A stretch of DNA of 64,000 nucleotides from Methylobacterium sp. J-030 (GTDB lineage Bacteria; Pseudomonadota; Alphaproteobacteria; Rhizobiales; Beijerinckiaceae): the NCBI RefSeq assembly GCF_022829545.1, contig NZ_JAKSYM010000322.1:1-64000 (forward strand), in the 5' to 3' direction. Of this stretch, positions 17,900 through 26,990 are shown piece after piece. The notes beneath the pieces were generated by a model. That model searched no databases and was not told the DNA's origin. It saw only the letters and a list, made by a program, of their open reading frames with translations. Made by a program: the position numbers and the translations under genes. How positions within the stretch are numbered: the first letter of the stretch is position 1; each line of letters opens with the position of its first letter.

Positions 17900-19465
17900 A
17901 TGGCGTGGACGTCTTTTCGTAACATGCTCTCCTCGTCCGAGGGGGGATCCGAGTCGCAGCCGCCGACCCAGGTGCCGGCCCCGACCGCATCCCGGCCCGC
18001 GGCCGAGCCGGCGATGCCGCAGGTCCGGGCGCGCCTGAACGCCGAGGCGCCGATGCAGCGGGTCACCCAAGCCGACCGGACCCATTCCTCCCTCGACGCG
18101 ATCGGCAAGCGCGACGAGATGCTGCGGCAGCGCATCGACGCCATGGTGGACCGGCTGGAGGACATCCGCTCGCTGCAGGACGACTTCGTGTCGATCCTGG
18201 AGCCGATCGTCAGCATCAGCGACGAGCTGCCGCGCGCCAGCATGCGCATCGCCGAGCTGGAGACCTCGCTGGCCCAGGAGTTCCAGACCGGCAAGGCGAT
18301 CCGGCTGGAGGCCGCGGAGCTCTCGGCCCGCATCTCGATCCTGACCAACGAGTATTCCGAGGCGTCGGCGCGGGTCGCCCGGGCGGAGGAGCAGCTCCAC
18401 GCCCGCGACGCCGCCCTGGCCGGGCAGGCGATCGAGCTCCGGGACCGGGTGCTGGCGTTCGAGAACCTGGAGCGGCGCCTGGCCGCCGAGATCGAGCAGA
18501 GCAAGGCGCTGGTCGCCGAGGGTAAGGCGCTGCGCACGGAGGCCCAGACCGCCGACAGCGCGCTGACGCGGACGGAGCACGACCTGCTGGCGGCGCGGGA
18601 GACCCTGGCGGCCTTCGAACAGGACAACCGGCGGCTGCGGTCCCAGAACGAGGACCAGACCCTGCGCCTCGACGAGCTGGAGGCCCGGTGCCGGACCGTC
18701 GAGGGCACGGTCGAGGTCGAGCGTCAGAAGGCGCGGGCCGCCGAGGGCCTGCTCGCCGCCGAGGTCGCGAACCGCGTCCGGTTGGAAGCCCAGTTCGAGG
18801 CCGACACGACCGCCCTGCGCAGCGAGCGCTCGGCGCTCGCCATGAAGCTGGAGGCCGCCGTCAACCGGGCCGACACGAACGAGCAGCTCCTCGCGCAGGC
18901 CCGGGTGCAGTTGCGCGACCGGGACGACGCCCATCGGCTCGCGGAGCGGAATTACAAGGAAACCAACATCGCCCGCGTCACCGCGGAGCGGCGTCTGGAG
19001 ACCATCCAGGAGGATCTCGCCCGGCAGACGGAGCGCTTCGTCGAGATGCAGCGCGCCCGCGGCGACCTCGACGCGCGCTGCGACATGCTGGCCAAGGCCC
19101 TCGCCGCCAAGGACGCGGCCCTGGAGCAGGCGGGCTCCCGCAACGCCGCCCTGACCGAGCGGATCGAGCAGCTGACCCACCGCCAGGAAGCAGCCCGGAT
19201 CGAGTTCGAGGCCACCAACCGGCGCCTCTCCGAGGACCTCCAGAACGAGCGCTCGGAGCGGGCCCTGGTGCAGGGCGCCCTCGACATCGCCCGCGAGACC
19301 CGGGCGACGCTCCAGAAGCAGTACGAGGCGCTCAAGCGCTCCGGCCGCGGCTGGCGCAAGCCGGACGGGGCGGGCGAGGGCCTGCCGCACGAGCCGGCGC
19401 CACACGCCGAGCGCGACGAGCCGAGCAACGTGCACCCGTTCGCATCTCCCGGCACGGCCGGTTGA
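17900..19465 (+). CDS. Long coiled-coil protein, crescentin-like filament candidate, 521 aa
   Basis: A disordered Pro/Ser-rich head (about 1-55) is followed by a nearly continuous coiled coil (about 60-470) full of Glu, Arg, Leu and Ala heptads, then a short Gly/Pro-rich tail. Head-rod-tail architecture and length resemble Caulobacter crescentin and other bacterial intermediate-filament-like proteins; this rests on architecture, not on a diagnostic motif. A role in cell shape, polarity or segregation is inferred. It is the first gene of three coiled-coil genes and sits directly behind a CtrA-type box. Confidence 0.78.
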   Translation: MAWTSFRNMLSSSEGGSESQPPTQVPAPTASRPAAEPAMPQVRARLNAEAPMQRVTQADRTHSSLDAIGKRDEMLRQRIDAMVDRLEDIRSLQDDFVSILEPIVSISDELPRASMRIAELETSLAQEFQTGKAIRLEAAELSARISILTNEYSEASARVARAEEQLHARDAALAGQAIELRDRVLAFENLERRLAAEIEQSKALVAEGKALRTEAQTADSALTRTEHDLLAARETLAAFEQDNRRLRSQNEDQTLRLDELEARCRTVEGTVEVERQKARAAEGLLAAEVANRVRLEAQFEADTTALRSERSALAMKLEAAVNRADTNEQLLAQARVQLRDRDDAHRLAERNYKETNIARVTAERRLETIQEDLARQTERFVEMQRARGDLDARCDMLAKALAAKDAALEQAGSRNAALTERIEQLTHRQEAARIEFEATNRRLSEDLQNERSERALVQGALDIARETRATLQKQYEALKRSGRGWRKPDGAGEGLPHEPAPHAERDEPSNVHPFASPGTAG

Positions 19466-19495
19466 TCCGATGCTGTCCTGTGAGGGGTTCCAACG

Positions 19496-19993
19496 ATGAG
19501 TGATAGGGCTTCGATCGATGCGGGCTACAACGGCAGCCCGAACGTGATGATGCGCGCGTGGCAGGCGAAGGCGGACGCGTCCCCCGAGAAGGTGGTCAGC
19601 TTCATGGGTATCGAGAGCCGGAACGGGGCCTTCCCGACCGGTGACGGCGCGCACGATGGCGGCCCTACCATCACCCGGGAATGGTCCTCGGCCGTCGACC
19701 TGATTCGGGAGGCCAGCGAGGCCATCCGGGTCGGCGAGGAGCGGGCGTCCGAGCTGGAGGCGCAGCTCGCCCAGGTGGTCGCGCAGGCCGATCTGGAGAT
19801 CCGGCGCCTGGAGCAGGAGGTCGCCACGGGCGTGCAGAACCTGGCGCGGTCCGAGGAGCGGGTCCGGCTGGCGGAGGCGCGGGCCTCGGAGGCCGAGGAA
19901 TGGCTCGTCCGCCTGCACGATGCGGCGATCGAGGCCTTCGGCAACCGTGCCAAGCCCGCGCCCGTGACCGGTGCCCCCGAAGAGACCGAGTAG
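19496..19993 (+). CDS. Short coiled-coil protein, second gene of the coiled-coil operon, 165 aa
   Basis: An unstructured N-terminus (about 1-60) is followed by a heptad-rich rod (about 65-145, with EERASELEAQLAQVV and EERVRLAEARASEAEEWL) and a short tail. GAGGGG lies about 10 bases before the ATG. It starts 30 bases after the long coiled-coil gene, so the two are probably co-transcribed. No known family was recognised; it may be an assembly partner. Confidence 0.72.
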   Translation: MSDRASIDAGYNGSPNVMMRAWQAKADASPEKVVSFMGIESRNGAFPTGDGAHDGGPTITREWSSAVDLIREASEAIRVGEERASELEAQLAQVVAQADLEIRRLEQEVATGVQNLARSEERVRLAEARASEAEEWLVRLHDAAIEAFGNRAKPAPVTGAPEETE

Positions 19994-20012
19994 CACCGGT
20001 CCGCATGCGACG

Positions 20013-20474
20013 ATGGCGCAGTCGACGACCATAGGGGCGGATGGGATCGCCGAGACCCTTCCTCTGGTGCAGGATCCGCACGCCGCTTTCCGCGTCATCG
20101 ATCCGCGCCTGACCCTCGCGCTCATCCGGCAGGCTGCGGATGAGATTCGCGGGTTCCAGGGGTGGCGTGCCGTGATCCAGCAGCGGGCGAGCGGGCTGTT
20201 CCGGCGCGTCTACGAGGAGCGCACCCACAAGGACGCGACGATCCGGGCTCTCGAATCCGACCTGTCGGGGCTCGACCGGCGCAACGCCGACCTGGAGCGC
20301 GCCCTCGCGGAGATCTCGTCCGACTACGAGCGCGTGGTCATGCGCTGCATGGAGGCCGAGTTCCGGGTCATCCAGGCGGAGCACAGGGCCTTCCTGGCCG
20401 AGCGGTCGGTGTTCCGGCTCGAAGATCTGCTCGATCGGATCGGCGACCGCCCGGGGATCACGGACCAGGACTGA
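20013..20474 (+). CDS. Short coiled-coil protein, third gene of the coiled-coil operon, 153 aa
   Basis: The N-terminal 65 residues look globular (VIDPRLTLALIRQAADEIRG). Then comes a coiled coil (about 70-135, DATIRALESDLSGLDRRNAD) with an unusual MRCMEAEFRVIQAEHRAF stretch. It begins 19 bases after the previous stop. A GTG at 19971, overlapping the previous gene, is an alternative start. No family recognised; the context suggests one complex with the two preceding products. Confidence 0.72.
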   Translation: MAQSTTIGADGIAETLPLVQDPHAAFRVIDPRLTLALIRQAADEIRGFQGWRAVIQQRASGLFRRVYEERTHKDATIRALESDLSGLDRRNADLERALAEISSDYERVVMRCMEAEFRVIQAEHRAFLAERSVFRLEDLLDRIGDRPGITDQD

Positions 20475-20523
20475 CGGCGACCGCGCCTGCGAACCTTTCA
20501 CCTGGATCAAGACTTATTGGGAG

Positions 20524-20934
20524 ATGAGCGGATCAGCCCAGCCCCCGGCACCCTACGCCCTCGTGGTCGACGATGACGGTCTCATCCGCATGGATGCGAT
20601 GGATATCCTGGCGGAGGCCGGGTTCTGTACCTTCGAGGCCAGCGACGGGGACACGGCCATGACGCTGCTCGGCCGGGAACACGCCCTGATCGTGCTGCTG
20701 TTCACCGATGTGCAGATGCCGGGCTCGCGGGACGGTTTCGCGGTGGCGCGCGAGACCGCCAGCCGCTGGCCGCACATCGCCATCGTGGTGGCGTCCGGAC
20801 GGGTCCAGCCGGGACCGGGCGACATGCCCGACGGGGCCCGTTTCATCGGCAAGCCCTTCACCGCCGACATGGTGCACGATCATTTGCGGGAGATCCTCCC
20901 CGACGGACAGAAGCCGGAGCCGCTGCGGCCGTAG
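20524..20934 (+). CDS. Single-domain response regulator, 136 aa
   Basis: A receiver domain: acidic pair in LVVDDDG near residue 15, phospho-acceptor Asp in LLFTDVQMPG near 60, VVASG switch Ser, and Lys in FIGKPFTAD. There is no output domain. GGGAG lies immediately before the ATG, an unusually short spacing, so initiation may be weak or start elsewhere. It lies 49 bases after the coiled-coil genes on the same strand and could signal to them, but this is only positional. Confidence 0.85.
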   Translation: MSGSAQPPAPYALVVDDDGLIRMDAMDILAEAGFCTFEASDGDTAMTLLGREHALIVLLFTDVQMPGSRDGFAVARETASRWPHIAIVVASGRVQPGPGDMPDGARFIGKPFTADMVHDHLREILPDGQKPEPLRP

Positions 20935-21213
20935 GGACGGCCCTTTCGGTGCCAGCAGCGATCCGACGCCATCGCGTCGAACCCGTTCTGCACCGACCGC
21001 TTCCCGGGCGTATGTCGCGGCAGCGGAACGCGACCCGGGACTCGGCACGACACCTCGCGCAGCGTCGATCCGGAACAACCTGTGCCGCCGGCGCGGCACT
21101 TCGTGTGCCGGGTCCCGGATCAGGTTCCGCGGGCGCCCCACCCGTCCGGGAACAGGGCGTGCACACCACGAGCAGCGGTGCGCCGATCCCACGCCGCACC
21201 ACCCCAAAACCCC

Positions 21214-23364
21214 TCAATTCGCCCGGGCGACCTCGACGAGGTTGTCGGAGAACGAGGGGGCATGGCCCATGTCGGTGAAGGCCGCCGAGGAGATGCTGTT
21301 GACCGTCCCCTCGTTGAGCTGGCGCCAGTAGCCGAGCGTCGCCACCACGATGCCCGCCTTCACGTCGTCGGTGACGCGGGCCACGCCCTTGAAGGCGCCG
21401 CGGTCATTGGCGACCTGGACCCGGTCCCCGTCGCGGATGTCGCGCGCCCGCGCGTCGTGCGGGCTGATCATCACGAACTGCTCGCCCTGGCCCTTCTGCT
21501 TGTCCTCCATGTTGGCGTAGCAGGAGTTCAGGAAATAGTGGCTCTTCGGCGAGACGATGTTGAGCGGGTAGCGCGCGGCCAGCGCCGGATCGTTCGCGTG
21601 CGTCTCCCGCGCGCCGACGTAGTCCGGCAGCGGATCGAGGGGCTCGCCGGGCTGAAAACCCTCGTACATCTGCCGGAACGGCGGGGCGACGAAGTTCGTG
21701 GCGCCCTCGACCTTGAGCATGCACTTGCCGGTGGGCGTCGGGAAGTTGCCGTCCTTATGCGGAGCCCGGTCGTCCGGCGTGCCCACCTTCAGCCGGGCGA
21801 AGCCGTGCTCGCGCATGTAGGCGAGGTCGATGCCCTCGCAGGCCGGGGCATTCCAGTCGACGTAATGCTCAAGGCACTCGGCATCGCTCCACTTGAAGTT
21901 CTCCTCCTCGAAGCCGAGCCGGGCCGCGAGCTGCCGGAAGATCGCGTTGTTGGGGATCGCCTCACCGGGGGCGTCGGCGCACTTGGTGTTGTAGGTGAGG
22001 TAAAGGTGACCCCAGGACAGGATCATGTCCTCCATCTCGGCGCCCATCGTGGCCGGCAGCAGGATGTCGGCGTAGGAGGCCGTGTCCGAGATGAAATGCT
22101 CGGCCGAGACCAGGAACAGGTCCTCGCGCATCAGGCCTTCGACGATCTTGTCGGTCTCGGGCGCCTGCGTGACCGGGTTCGAGTTCCAGCACATCATCGA
22201 CAGGATCGGCGGGTCGAGCTGCATCTCGCCGGTGAGCGCCCGGCCGATCTGCAGGTTCGAGACGACCCGGGTGCCCTCCGGGATCAGGTCGGGCCGGCAC
22301 ATCACGTCGAACTTGTAGGGGTGCTCCCAGACGCCGAACTGCGTGACGCCGCCGCCGACATGGCGCCACGCGCCGGTGAGCGCCGGGATGCAGGTCACGG
22401 CCCGGATGGTCTGGCCGCCGCCGTAGTGCCGCTCCAGCGCCACGCCGAGGCGGATGCCCACCGGCTGCTCGGTCGCCATCTCGCGGGCGAGCTTGCGGAT
22501 GTCGTCGGCCGGGACGCCGGTGATCTCGGCGGCCCAGTCGGGCGTGCAGGTGCTCGCCCGCTCCTTCAGCTCCGCGAAGCCGACCGTGTGGGTGTCGACG
22601 TAGTCCTGATCGACGAGGCCCTGTTCGATGATGGAGTTGATCAGCGCCATGGCGAGCGCGCCGTCCGTGCCGGGCTTCGGCGCGATGTGCCAGTCGGCCG
22701 CCTTGGCGGTGCGCGACGCGTAGGCGTCGATCACCACGACCTTGGCGCCCTTCTTCTGGGCGTCCTTCACGATGGCCCAGTGGTGCAGGTTCGTGCTGAC
22801 CGAGTTGCAGGCCCAGATCACGATGTACTTGGAGTGGATGTAGCTGTCGGGATCGAGGCCGGCCGTCGGGCCGACCGTCAGCAGCCACGCGGTGCACGAG
22901 CCCTCACCGCAGAAGGTCCGCTCGGTCACGGTCGCGCCCATGCGGTTGAAGAAGGCGTCGCCGCCGTTCAGCCCGTGTACCAGACCCTGGTTGCCGAGGT
23001 AGCTGTAGGGGACGATGGCCTGCGGGCCGTGGGCGTCGATGATCGCCTTCCAGCGGGTGACGATCGTGTCGAGCGCCTCGTCCCAGGTGATCCGCGCGAA
23101 CTGCTTCGACCCCTTCGGCCCGACCCGCTTCATCGGATAGAGCAGCCGGTCGGGGTGGTAGTGGCGCTTCTCGTAATCCTTCAGCTTCACGCAGAGACCG
23201 CCGCGGGTCATCGGGTGGTCTGGGTTGCCCCGCACGCCGAGCAGTTCCCCGTCCTTGACCTCGAACAGCATTGAGCAGGTGTCCGGGCAATCGTGCGGGC
23301 AGCCGCCGAAAAACGTCTCGGTCTTGCCGTCGAGGAGAGCCTCGGGTTTGACGATCTCGTTCAT
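21214..23364 (-). CDS. Molybdopterin oxidoreductase, formate dehydrogenase-like (Fdh4A-type)
   Basis: 716 residues of the bis-MGD (DMSO reductase/FdhF) superfamily. The N-terminal CPHDCPDTCSM and a later Cys in GGLCVKLKDY bind [4Fe-4S]. The molybdopterin core follows (ERTFCGEGSC, IVIWACNSVSTNLHHW, then a C-terminal dinucleotide-binding domain from YPLNIVSPKSHYFLNS). The sequence resembles, from memory, the Fdh4A formate dehydrogenase of Methylobacterium extorquens, where formate oxidation is essential for methylotrophy; that identity is an inference. No signal peptide is seen, so it is cytoplasmic. No Fdh4B-like or other partner gene is adjacent. Confidence 0.82.
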   Translation of the reverse strand: MNEIVKPEALLDGKTETFFGGCPHDCPDTCSMLFEVKDGELLGVRGNPDHPMTRGGLCVKLKDYEKRHYHPDRLLYPMKRVGPKGSKQFARITWDEALDTIVTRWKAIIDAHGPQAIVPYSYLGNQGLVHGLNGGDAFFNRMGATVTERTFCGEGSCTAWLLTVGPTAGLDPDSYIHSKYIVIWACNSVSTNLHHWAIVKDAQKKGAKVVVIDAYASRTAKAADWHIAPKPGTDGALAMALINSIIEQGLVDQDYVDTHTVGFAELKERASTCTPDWAAEITGVPADDIRKLAREMATEQPVGIRLGVALERHYGGGQTIRAVTCIPALTGAWRHVGGGVTQFGVWEHPYKFDVMCRPDLIPEGTRVVSNLQIGRALTGEMQLDPPILSMMCWNSNPVTQAPETDKIVEGLMREDLFLVSAEHFISDTASYADILLPATMGAEMEDMILSWGHLYLTYNTKCADAPGEAIPNNAIFRQLAARLGFEEENFKWSDAECLEHYVDWNAPACEGIDLAYMREHGFARLKVGTPDDRAPHKDGNFPTPTGKCMLKVEGATNFVAPPFRQMYEGFQPGEPLDPLPDYVGARETHANDPALAARYPLNIVSPKSHYFLNSCYANMEDKQKGQGEQFVMISPHDARARDIRDGDRVQVANDRGAFKGVARVTDDVKAGIVVATLGYWRQLNEGTVNSISSAAFTDMGHAPSFSDNLVEVARAN

Positions 23365-23756
23365 GTTTCCTCCCCGCGCGAGCGTTCCGCCTTCTTGTCG
23401 TGCGGGGAGCGGCTCGGTGCGGGCACAGACTGCACCGAATTCAGAATGGTTTCAAATCGTACCTCGGTATCCGGTTCGCGCGTATCGCTATCCCGTGGAA
23501 CGGATCACCCTATCCGCATGCGGATGCGGGAAGGGCTTGAGGCCGGTTCGACGCGTCCGATCCAACGACGCGGGGCGGGCCCTGCGCGGGCATCTCGGCA
23601 CGCGGCCGTCGGCCGGTCATCCGCCCCGGCAGGGGTGATCGGGCGAAGGCGGGCCGGTCGGAAGGGGGCCGGTTGCGCTCCGTCACGACCATCGATGTCC
23701 AACCCAGATCTATGAGGATCGGAGCCCGCAGGTGGGGCGGGCAACCTGGGGCCCGT
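23365..23756. other. Intergenic, 392 bases
   Basis: This lies between two minus-strand genes and carries the upstream region of the molybdopterin oxidoreductase. No convincing gene, terminator or repeat was seen. Confidence 0.4.
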
Positions 23757-25133
23757 TCAGCCCACCACCCGCGCCGCTCTGCCGAGTCCCAGCTCCCCGC
23801 GAAAGACGTCCTCCATCGCGCGCCGGACGCGGATCGCCTCCTGGCCGTCATCGAAGGCGACGTCGCTCCAGCGCACGGCCCGGCCGGCCGGTACGTCGGT
23901 CTTGAGCACCATGTCGTGAGCGAGGCCGATCGGCAGCGCGCCCTGCGCGAGGGAGTCCGCCGTCGGCATCAGCTTGCCGTAGACCGTGAAGCCGCCCTCG
24001 CCGTCGAGCCGCTCGCCGGCCCGGAGGGCGCGCTTGGCGGTGGCCGCCACGTCGCCGCGCCAGTCGCCGGTGGCGCCCGTGGCCTCGCCGCGGACCGCGA
24101 TGGAGGCCACCGAGATCCCGAGTTCCAGCCCGATCAGGTGATAGGGCTTGTAGGTCGCGGCGAAGCGGCCGGATTCGTCGGTCTTCAGGCCGTACTGGGC
24201 GAAGCAGTCGCGCACGTAAGGACTGGGCGCCTCGAACACCGCGTAGACGCCCCAGCGCAGATCCCGGAAGACCGGCCGGCCGTCCCGCTCCACCGACGAC
24301 ACCACCTCGACGGTGCCACGCTCGGTGAGGCAGCCGCCATCCGCCACGGGCTTCAGGATGCCCGGCAGGTCGTCGACGCCGCAGGGCGGGAAGGCGAGGC
24401 CGTCGCGCGGGGGGGTGAGCCCGCAGGCATTGGCCACCGCGGCCATCTCCAGCGCCGACTTGGTGCCGTCGAGGAAGGAGTTGAACATCTGCGGGTTGAA
24501 ATCCCCCCCCGCGACCTGGCTCTCGCTGAAGCCGTAATGGCCCCAGACCGTGTCGGGCGTGGAGGCGTGGTAGGCCGGCAGGTACTTGGTGCCCTTGCCG
24601 GCGCAGATCACCTCCAGCCCGATGGTCCGCGCCCAATCGACCAGCTCGGCGATCAGGGCCGGCTGGTCGCCCGAGGCCATGGAGTAGATCACCCCGGCCT
24701 CGGCGGCCCGGCGGGCGAGCAGCGGCCCGGCGAGCACATCGGCCTCGACGTTGACCATCACGATGTGCTTGGCCGCCGCGAAGGCCTTGAGCGCGTGGCG
24801 GATGCCGGCCGCGGGGCTGCCGGTGGCGTCGATCACGATGTCCACGAAGGGGCTCGCGATCATCGCGTCGGCATCCTCGGTGACGAAGGTGGTGCCGTCC
24901 CGCGCGGCCTCCTCCATCCCGGCGGCCGCGAAGCGGGAATCGTCCCAGCCCACCCGCCGCAGGGACTGGCGGGCCCGATCCGGTGACAGGTCGGCGAGGC
25001 CGGTCAGGTGGATCCCCGGCGTGCGGGGTGCCTGCGACAGGTACATGGAGCCGAACTTGCCGGCCCCGATCAGGCCCACCCGGACGGGTCGGCCTTCCTG
25101 CGCGCGCCGCTGCAGCTTGGCGAAGAGGGACAT
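23757..25133 (-). CDS. NAD(P)-dependent oxidoreductase with C-terminal SAF domain
   Basis: 458 residues. An N-terminal Rossmann fold opens with GLIGAGKFGSM (about residue 20) and continues in homoserine-dehydrogenase style (DIVIDATGSPAAG, VMVNVEADV). The last 80 residues (DGEGGFTVYGKLMPTADSLA to the end) look like a SAF (antifreeze/FlgA-like) domain. Enzymes of this architecture act in catabolism of unusual sugar acids and related compounds; the substrate is not evident. AGGGAGAA lies 8 bases before the ATG at 25133. It appears to be transcribed alone. Confidence 0.82.
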   Translation of the reverse strand: MSLFAKLQRRAQEGRPVRVGLIGAGKFGSMYLSQAPRTPGIHLTGLADLSPDRARQSLRRVGWDDSRFAAAGMEEAARDGTTFVTEDADAMIASPFVDIVIDATGSPAAGIRHALKAFAAAKHIVMVNVEADVLAGPLLARRAAEAGVIYSMASGDQPALIAELVDWARTIGLEVICAGKGTKYLPAYHASTPDTVWGHYGFSESQVAGGDFNPQMFNSFLDGTKSALEMAAVANACGLTPPRDGLAFPPCGVDDLPGILKPVADGGCLTERGTVEVVSSVERDGRPVFRDLRWGVYAVFEAPSPYVRDCFAQYGLKTDESGRFAATYKPYHLIGLELGISVASIAVRGEATGATGDWRGDVAATAKRALRAGERLDGEGGFTVYGKLMPTADSLAQGALPIGLAHDMVLKTDVPAGRAVRWSDVAFDDGQEAIRVRRAMEDVFRGELGLGRAARVVG

Positions 25134-25380
25134 GGGGCGTTCTCCCTGGGCGGCGCAGCGCCTGGTTGGTCGGGGCTGCACCTAGGGCGACGCCCGGTCC
25201 CGGTGAGACCCGTCGCGTGACAAGACCGGCGCTGTCCGTTCGGGCGATGCGGCGCGCGCCCTTTTTCGGCAAGCCCGTGCGAGGCGAGCGCGTCGGCGAG
25301 GCGCGAACATCGTAGCCCCGCACGGGAGGGCGCGTGCGCGACGTGGACTGCCCGTCCCGCCGGGCGGTTCGATCCCGAGG

Positions 25381-25755
25381 CTACCCGTGCGCGCTTTCCG
25401 CCGCGGCGGACGCCGGCTCGTCGGGGAGCGGGTGGGGACAGGAGGCGAGAGCCGCCCCCGATCCCGGCCGGCCGGCCGCCGCGCCGGTCCAGCCGCGGGC
25501 GTAACCCCGGGAGATCAACTGGTCCTGCCGGGCGATGCGCCGCTCCGCCGCGTCGAGGTCGACCAGGGCGTCCGTAATCGCGGCCACGAGCGCCCCCCAC
25601 AGGTCGCCCCGGGCGGCCCGATGATACGCGCAGGCGATCACCTCGGCTTCCCTGGCCAGATTCTTGGTTGCCTCCTTGGTCGCCTCCCTGGTCACCGCCA
25701 TGGCTGCATCCCTGGGACGAATCTCCACAGGCACCGTCTCAGGATCTGCGTGCAT
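25381..25755 (-). CDS. Hypothetical protein, 124 aa
   Basis: Begins MHADPETVPVEIRPRDAAMA, includes a repeated TREATKEATK segment, a helical region (AACAYHRAARG-like, DALVDLDAAERRIARQDQL) and a Pro/Ala-rich tail. GGAG lies 8 bases upstream of the chosen ATG at 25755. No family recognised. It is divergent from the DUF6894 gene. Confidence 0.55.
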   Translation of the reverse strand: MHADPETVPVEIRPRDAAMAVTREATKEATKNLAREAEVIACAYHRAARGDLWGALVAAITDALVDLDAAERRIARQDQLISRGYARGWTGAAAGRPGSGAALASCPHPLPDEPASAAAESAHG

Positions 25756-25877
25756 CGCGGCTCCGATCCGTCTAGAACATTTCATGAACAAAGCGCATCG
25801 GCCTGCGCGGTTCAACCATCGATGGATTGCAGTTCCGGATTGCGGTGGATCGCTGTGGACGGATCAGGAAAAGATCA

Positions 25878-26126
25878 ATGCCGACACGGCTTTACCGCTT
25901 CCACTGCACGGACGGCCACGCGTTGGTGACCGACCTTGTGGGCAGCCGGCTGCCGAACGCCGCGCAGATGCGGGTCCATGCCGAGCGCGTGGCCCTGGCC
26001 CTGATGGAGCGGGTGGTCGAGCGGTTCGATTGGTCGCGCTGGCAGGTCGAGGTCTACGACGCGCGGGGGCGCCGGGTCTGGATCCGGGCCTTCCCAGACG
26101 TGAACGTCGATGCGCGGGCCGCGTAA
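25878..26126 (+). CDS. DUF6894-type small protein, 82 aa
   Basis: Opens MPTRLYRFHCTDGHALVTD and ends with WQVEVYDARGRRVWIRAFPD, the beta-strand pattern of the DUF6894 proteins that are abundant in Methylobacterium and related Hyphomicrobiales. Function unknown. No signal peptide. Thirty-three bases separate it from the next gene, so an operon is possible. Confidence 0.7.
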   Translation: MPTRLYRFHCTDGHALVTDLVGSRLPNAAQMRVHAERVALALMERVVERFDWSRWQVEVYDARGRRVWIRAFPDVNVDARAA

Positions 26127-26159
26127 GCGGCGTAGAGCTTGGAAAGAGGGAGACTGGTC

Positions 26160-26438
26160 ATGGCCTTCAAGCCGAAATCCGCCGCGGAGACCAAGGCGCG
26201 GGATCTGGGTCTCGCCCTGGCCCGGATCGCCGAGGGCGAAGGGCTGCCGGCGAGCATCGGGGTGGACCGGCTGCGGCAGGCGAGCCCGCGGCTGACGCCG
26301 CTCGCGGTCGGCCAGATGGTCCGCAAAGAGCGGGAGACCGTCGCGGCGACGCTGGCCGAGCGCGGCCTCGCGCTCGTGGACTATTCCGACCACGGCCCGG
26401 GCCGCGGAATGGCCTTCACCATCGACGCGGCGGCGTGA
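26160..26438 (+). CDS. Hypothetical protein, 92 aa
   Basis: MAFKPKSAAETKARDLGLAL begins a helical protein with a possible helix-turn-helix (RLTPLAVGQMVRKERETVAA) and a short C-terminal strand (GRGMAFTIDAAA). GAGGGAGA precedes the ATG. It could be a small regulator, but that is speculation. It lies downstream of the DUF6894 gene. Confidence 0.6.
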   Translation: MAFKPKSAAETKARDLGLALARIAEGEGLPASIGVDRLRQASPRLTPLAVGQMVRKERETVAATLAERGLALVDYSDHGPGRGMAFTIDAAA

Positions 26439-26447
26439 CCGGCCTGC

Positions 26448-26579
26448 TCAGGCGGCGGCGGGACGGCGGCCGCGCAGCAGGCGGCCGATGAGTCGGAACG
26501 GCAGGAGCGGCAGCTTGAGCAGCGCCCGGACCGTCAGGACCGCGGCGACCGTCAGGAGGGCGAGGACAGAGTTCAGCAT
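26448..26579 (-). CDS. Small single-pass membrane protein, 43 aa
   Basis: MLNSVLALLTVAAVLTVRALL forms one hydrophobic helix, followed by an amphipathic basic tail (PFRLIGRLLRGRRPAAA). GGGAGAA lies 8 bases before the ATG. It is convergent with the preceding gene, 9 bases apart. Function unknown. Confidence 0.5.
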   Translation of the reverse strand: MLNSVLALLTVAAVLTVRALLKLPLLPFRLIGRLLRGRRPAAA

Positions 26580-26654
26580 GGGGGTCGTTCTCCCGGCATC
26601 GGGCTGCCCCGCGGGGCCGACCGCCCCAAGGGGCGCCCGGAACACGGCGAGACT

Positions 26655-26990
26655 ATGAACGGGGCCGGTCCATCGGGTCGCAGCCCGGCCACCAACGCCC
26701 TCAGATACGGCGCCTTCACCGCGCCGGAGAACGCCTTGAGCGTGACGCAGCGGAGCTGCGCGATCGCGGAGGGGCGGCGCCTCCTGATGGACTGGGTCGA
26801 GGAGGGGCTGGTCGGCCCGTCCGGCCCCCAGGATCCGTCCCGGCGGGGCGGCAACGGGCGCGGACGGATCGCGCGGGCGCTGCCCTGCGCGCTGAAGGCC
26901 CGGACCCGCTCTGCCTTGAGCGAGACGGCGCTCCGATGGGCGATCAACATCCCCCGCCCCGAGGGCGAAACCGCAGGGACCCTCCCATGA
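26655..26990 (+). CDS. Hypothetical protein coupled to a response regulator, 111 aa
   Basis: MNGAGPSGRSPATNALRYGA opens a basic protein with a GGNGRGRIARALP stretch and no recognisable family. Support comes from consistently GC-rich third positions and from a four-base ATGA overlap with the following receiver gene, which implies translational coupling. The upstream ribosome-binding site is weak. Confidence 0.5.
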   Translation: MNGAGPSGRSPATNALRYGAFTAPENALSVTQRSCAIAEGRRLLMDWVEEGLVGPSGPQDPSRRGGNGRGRIARALPCALKARTRSALSETALRWAINIPRPEGETAGTLP

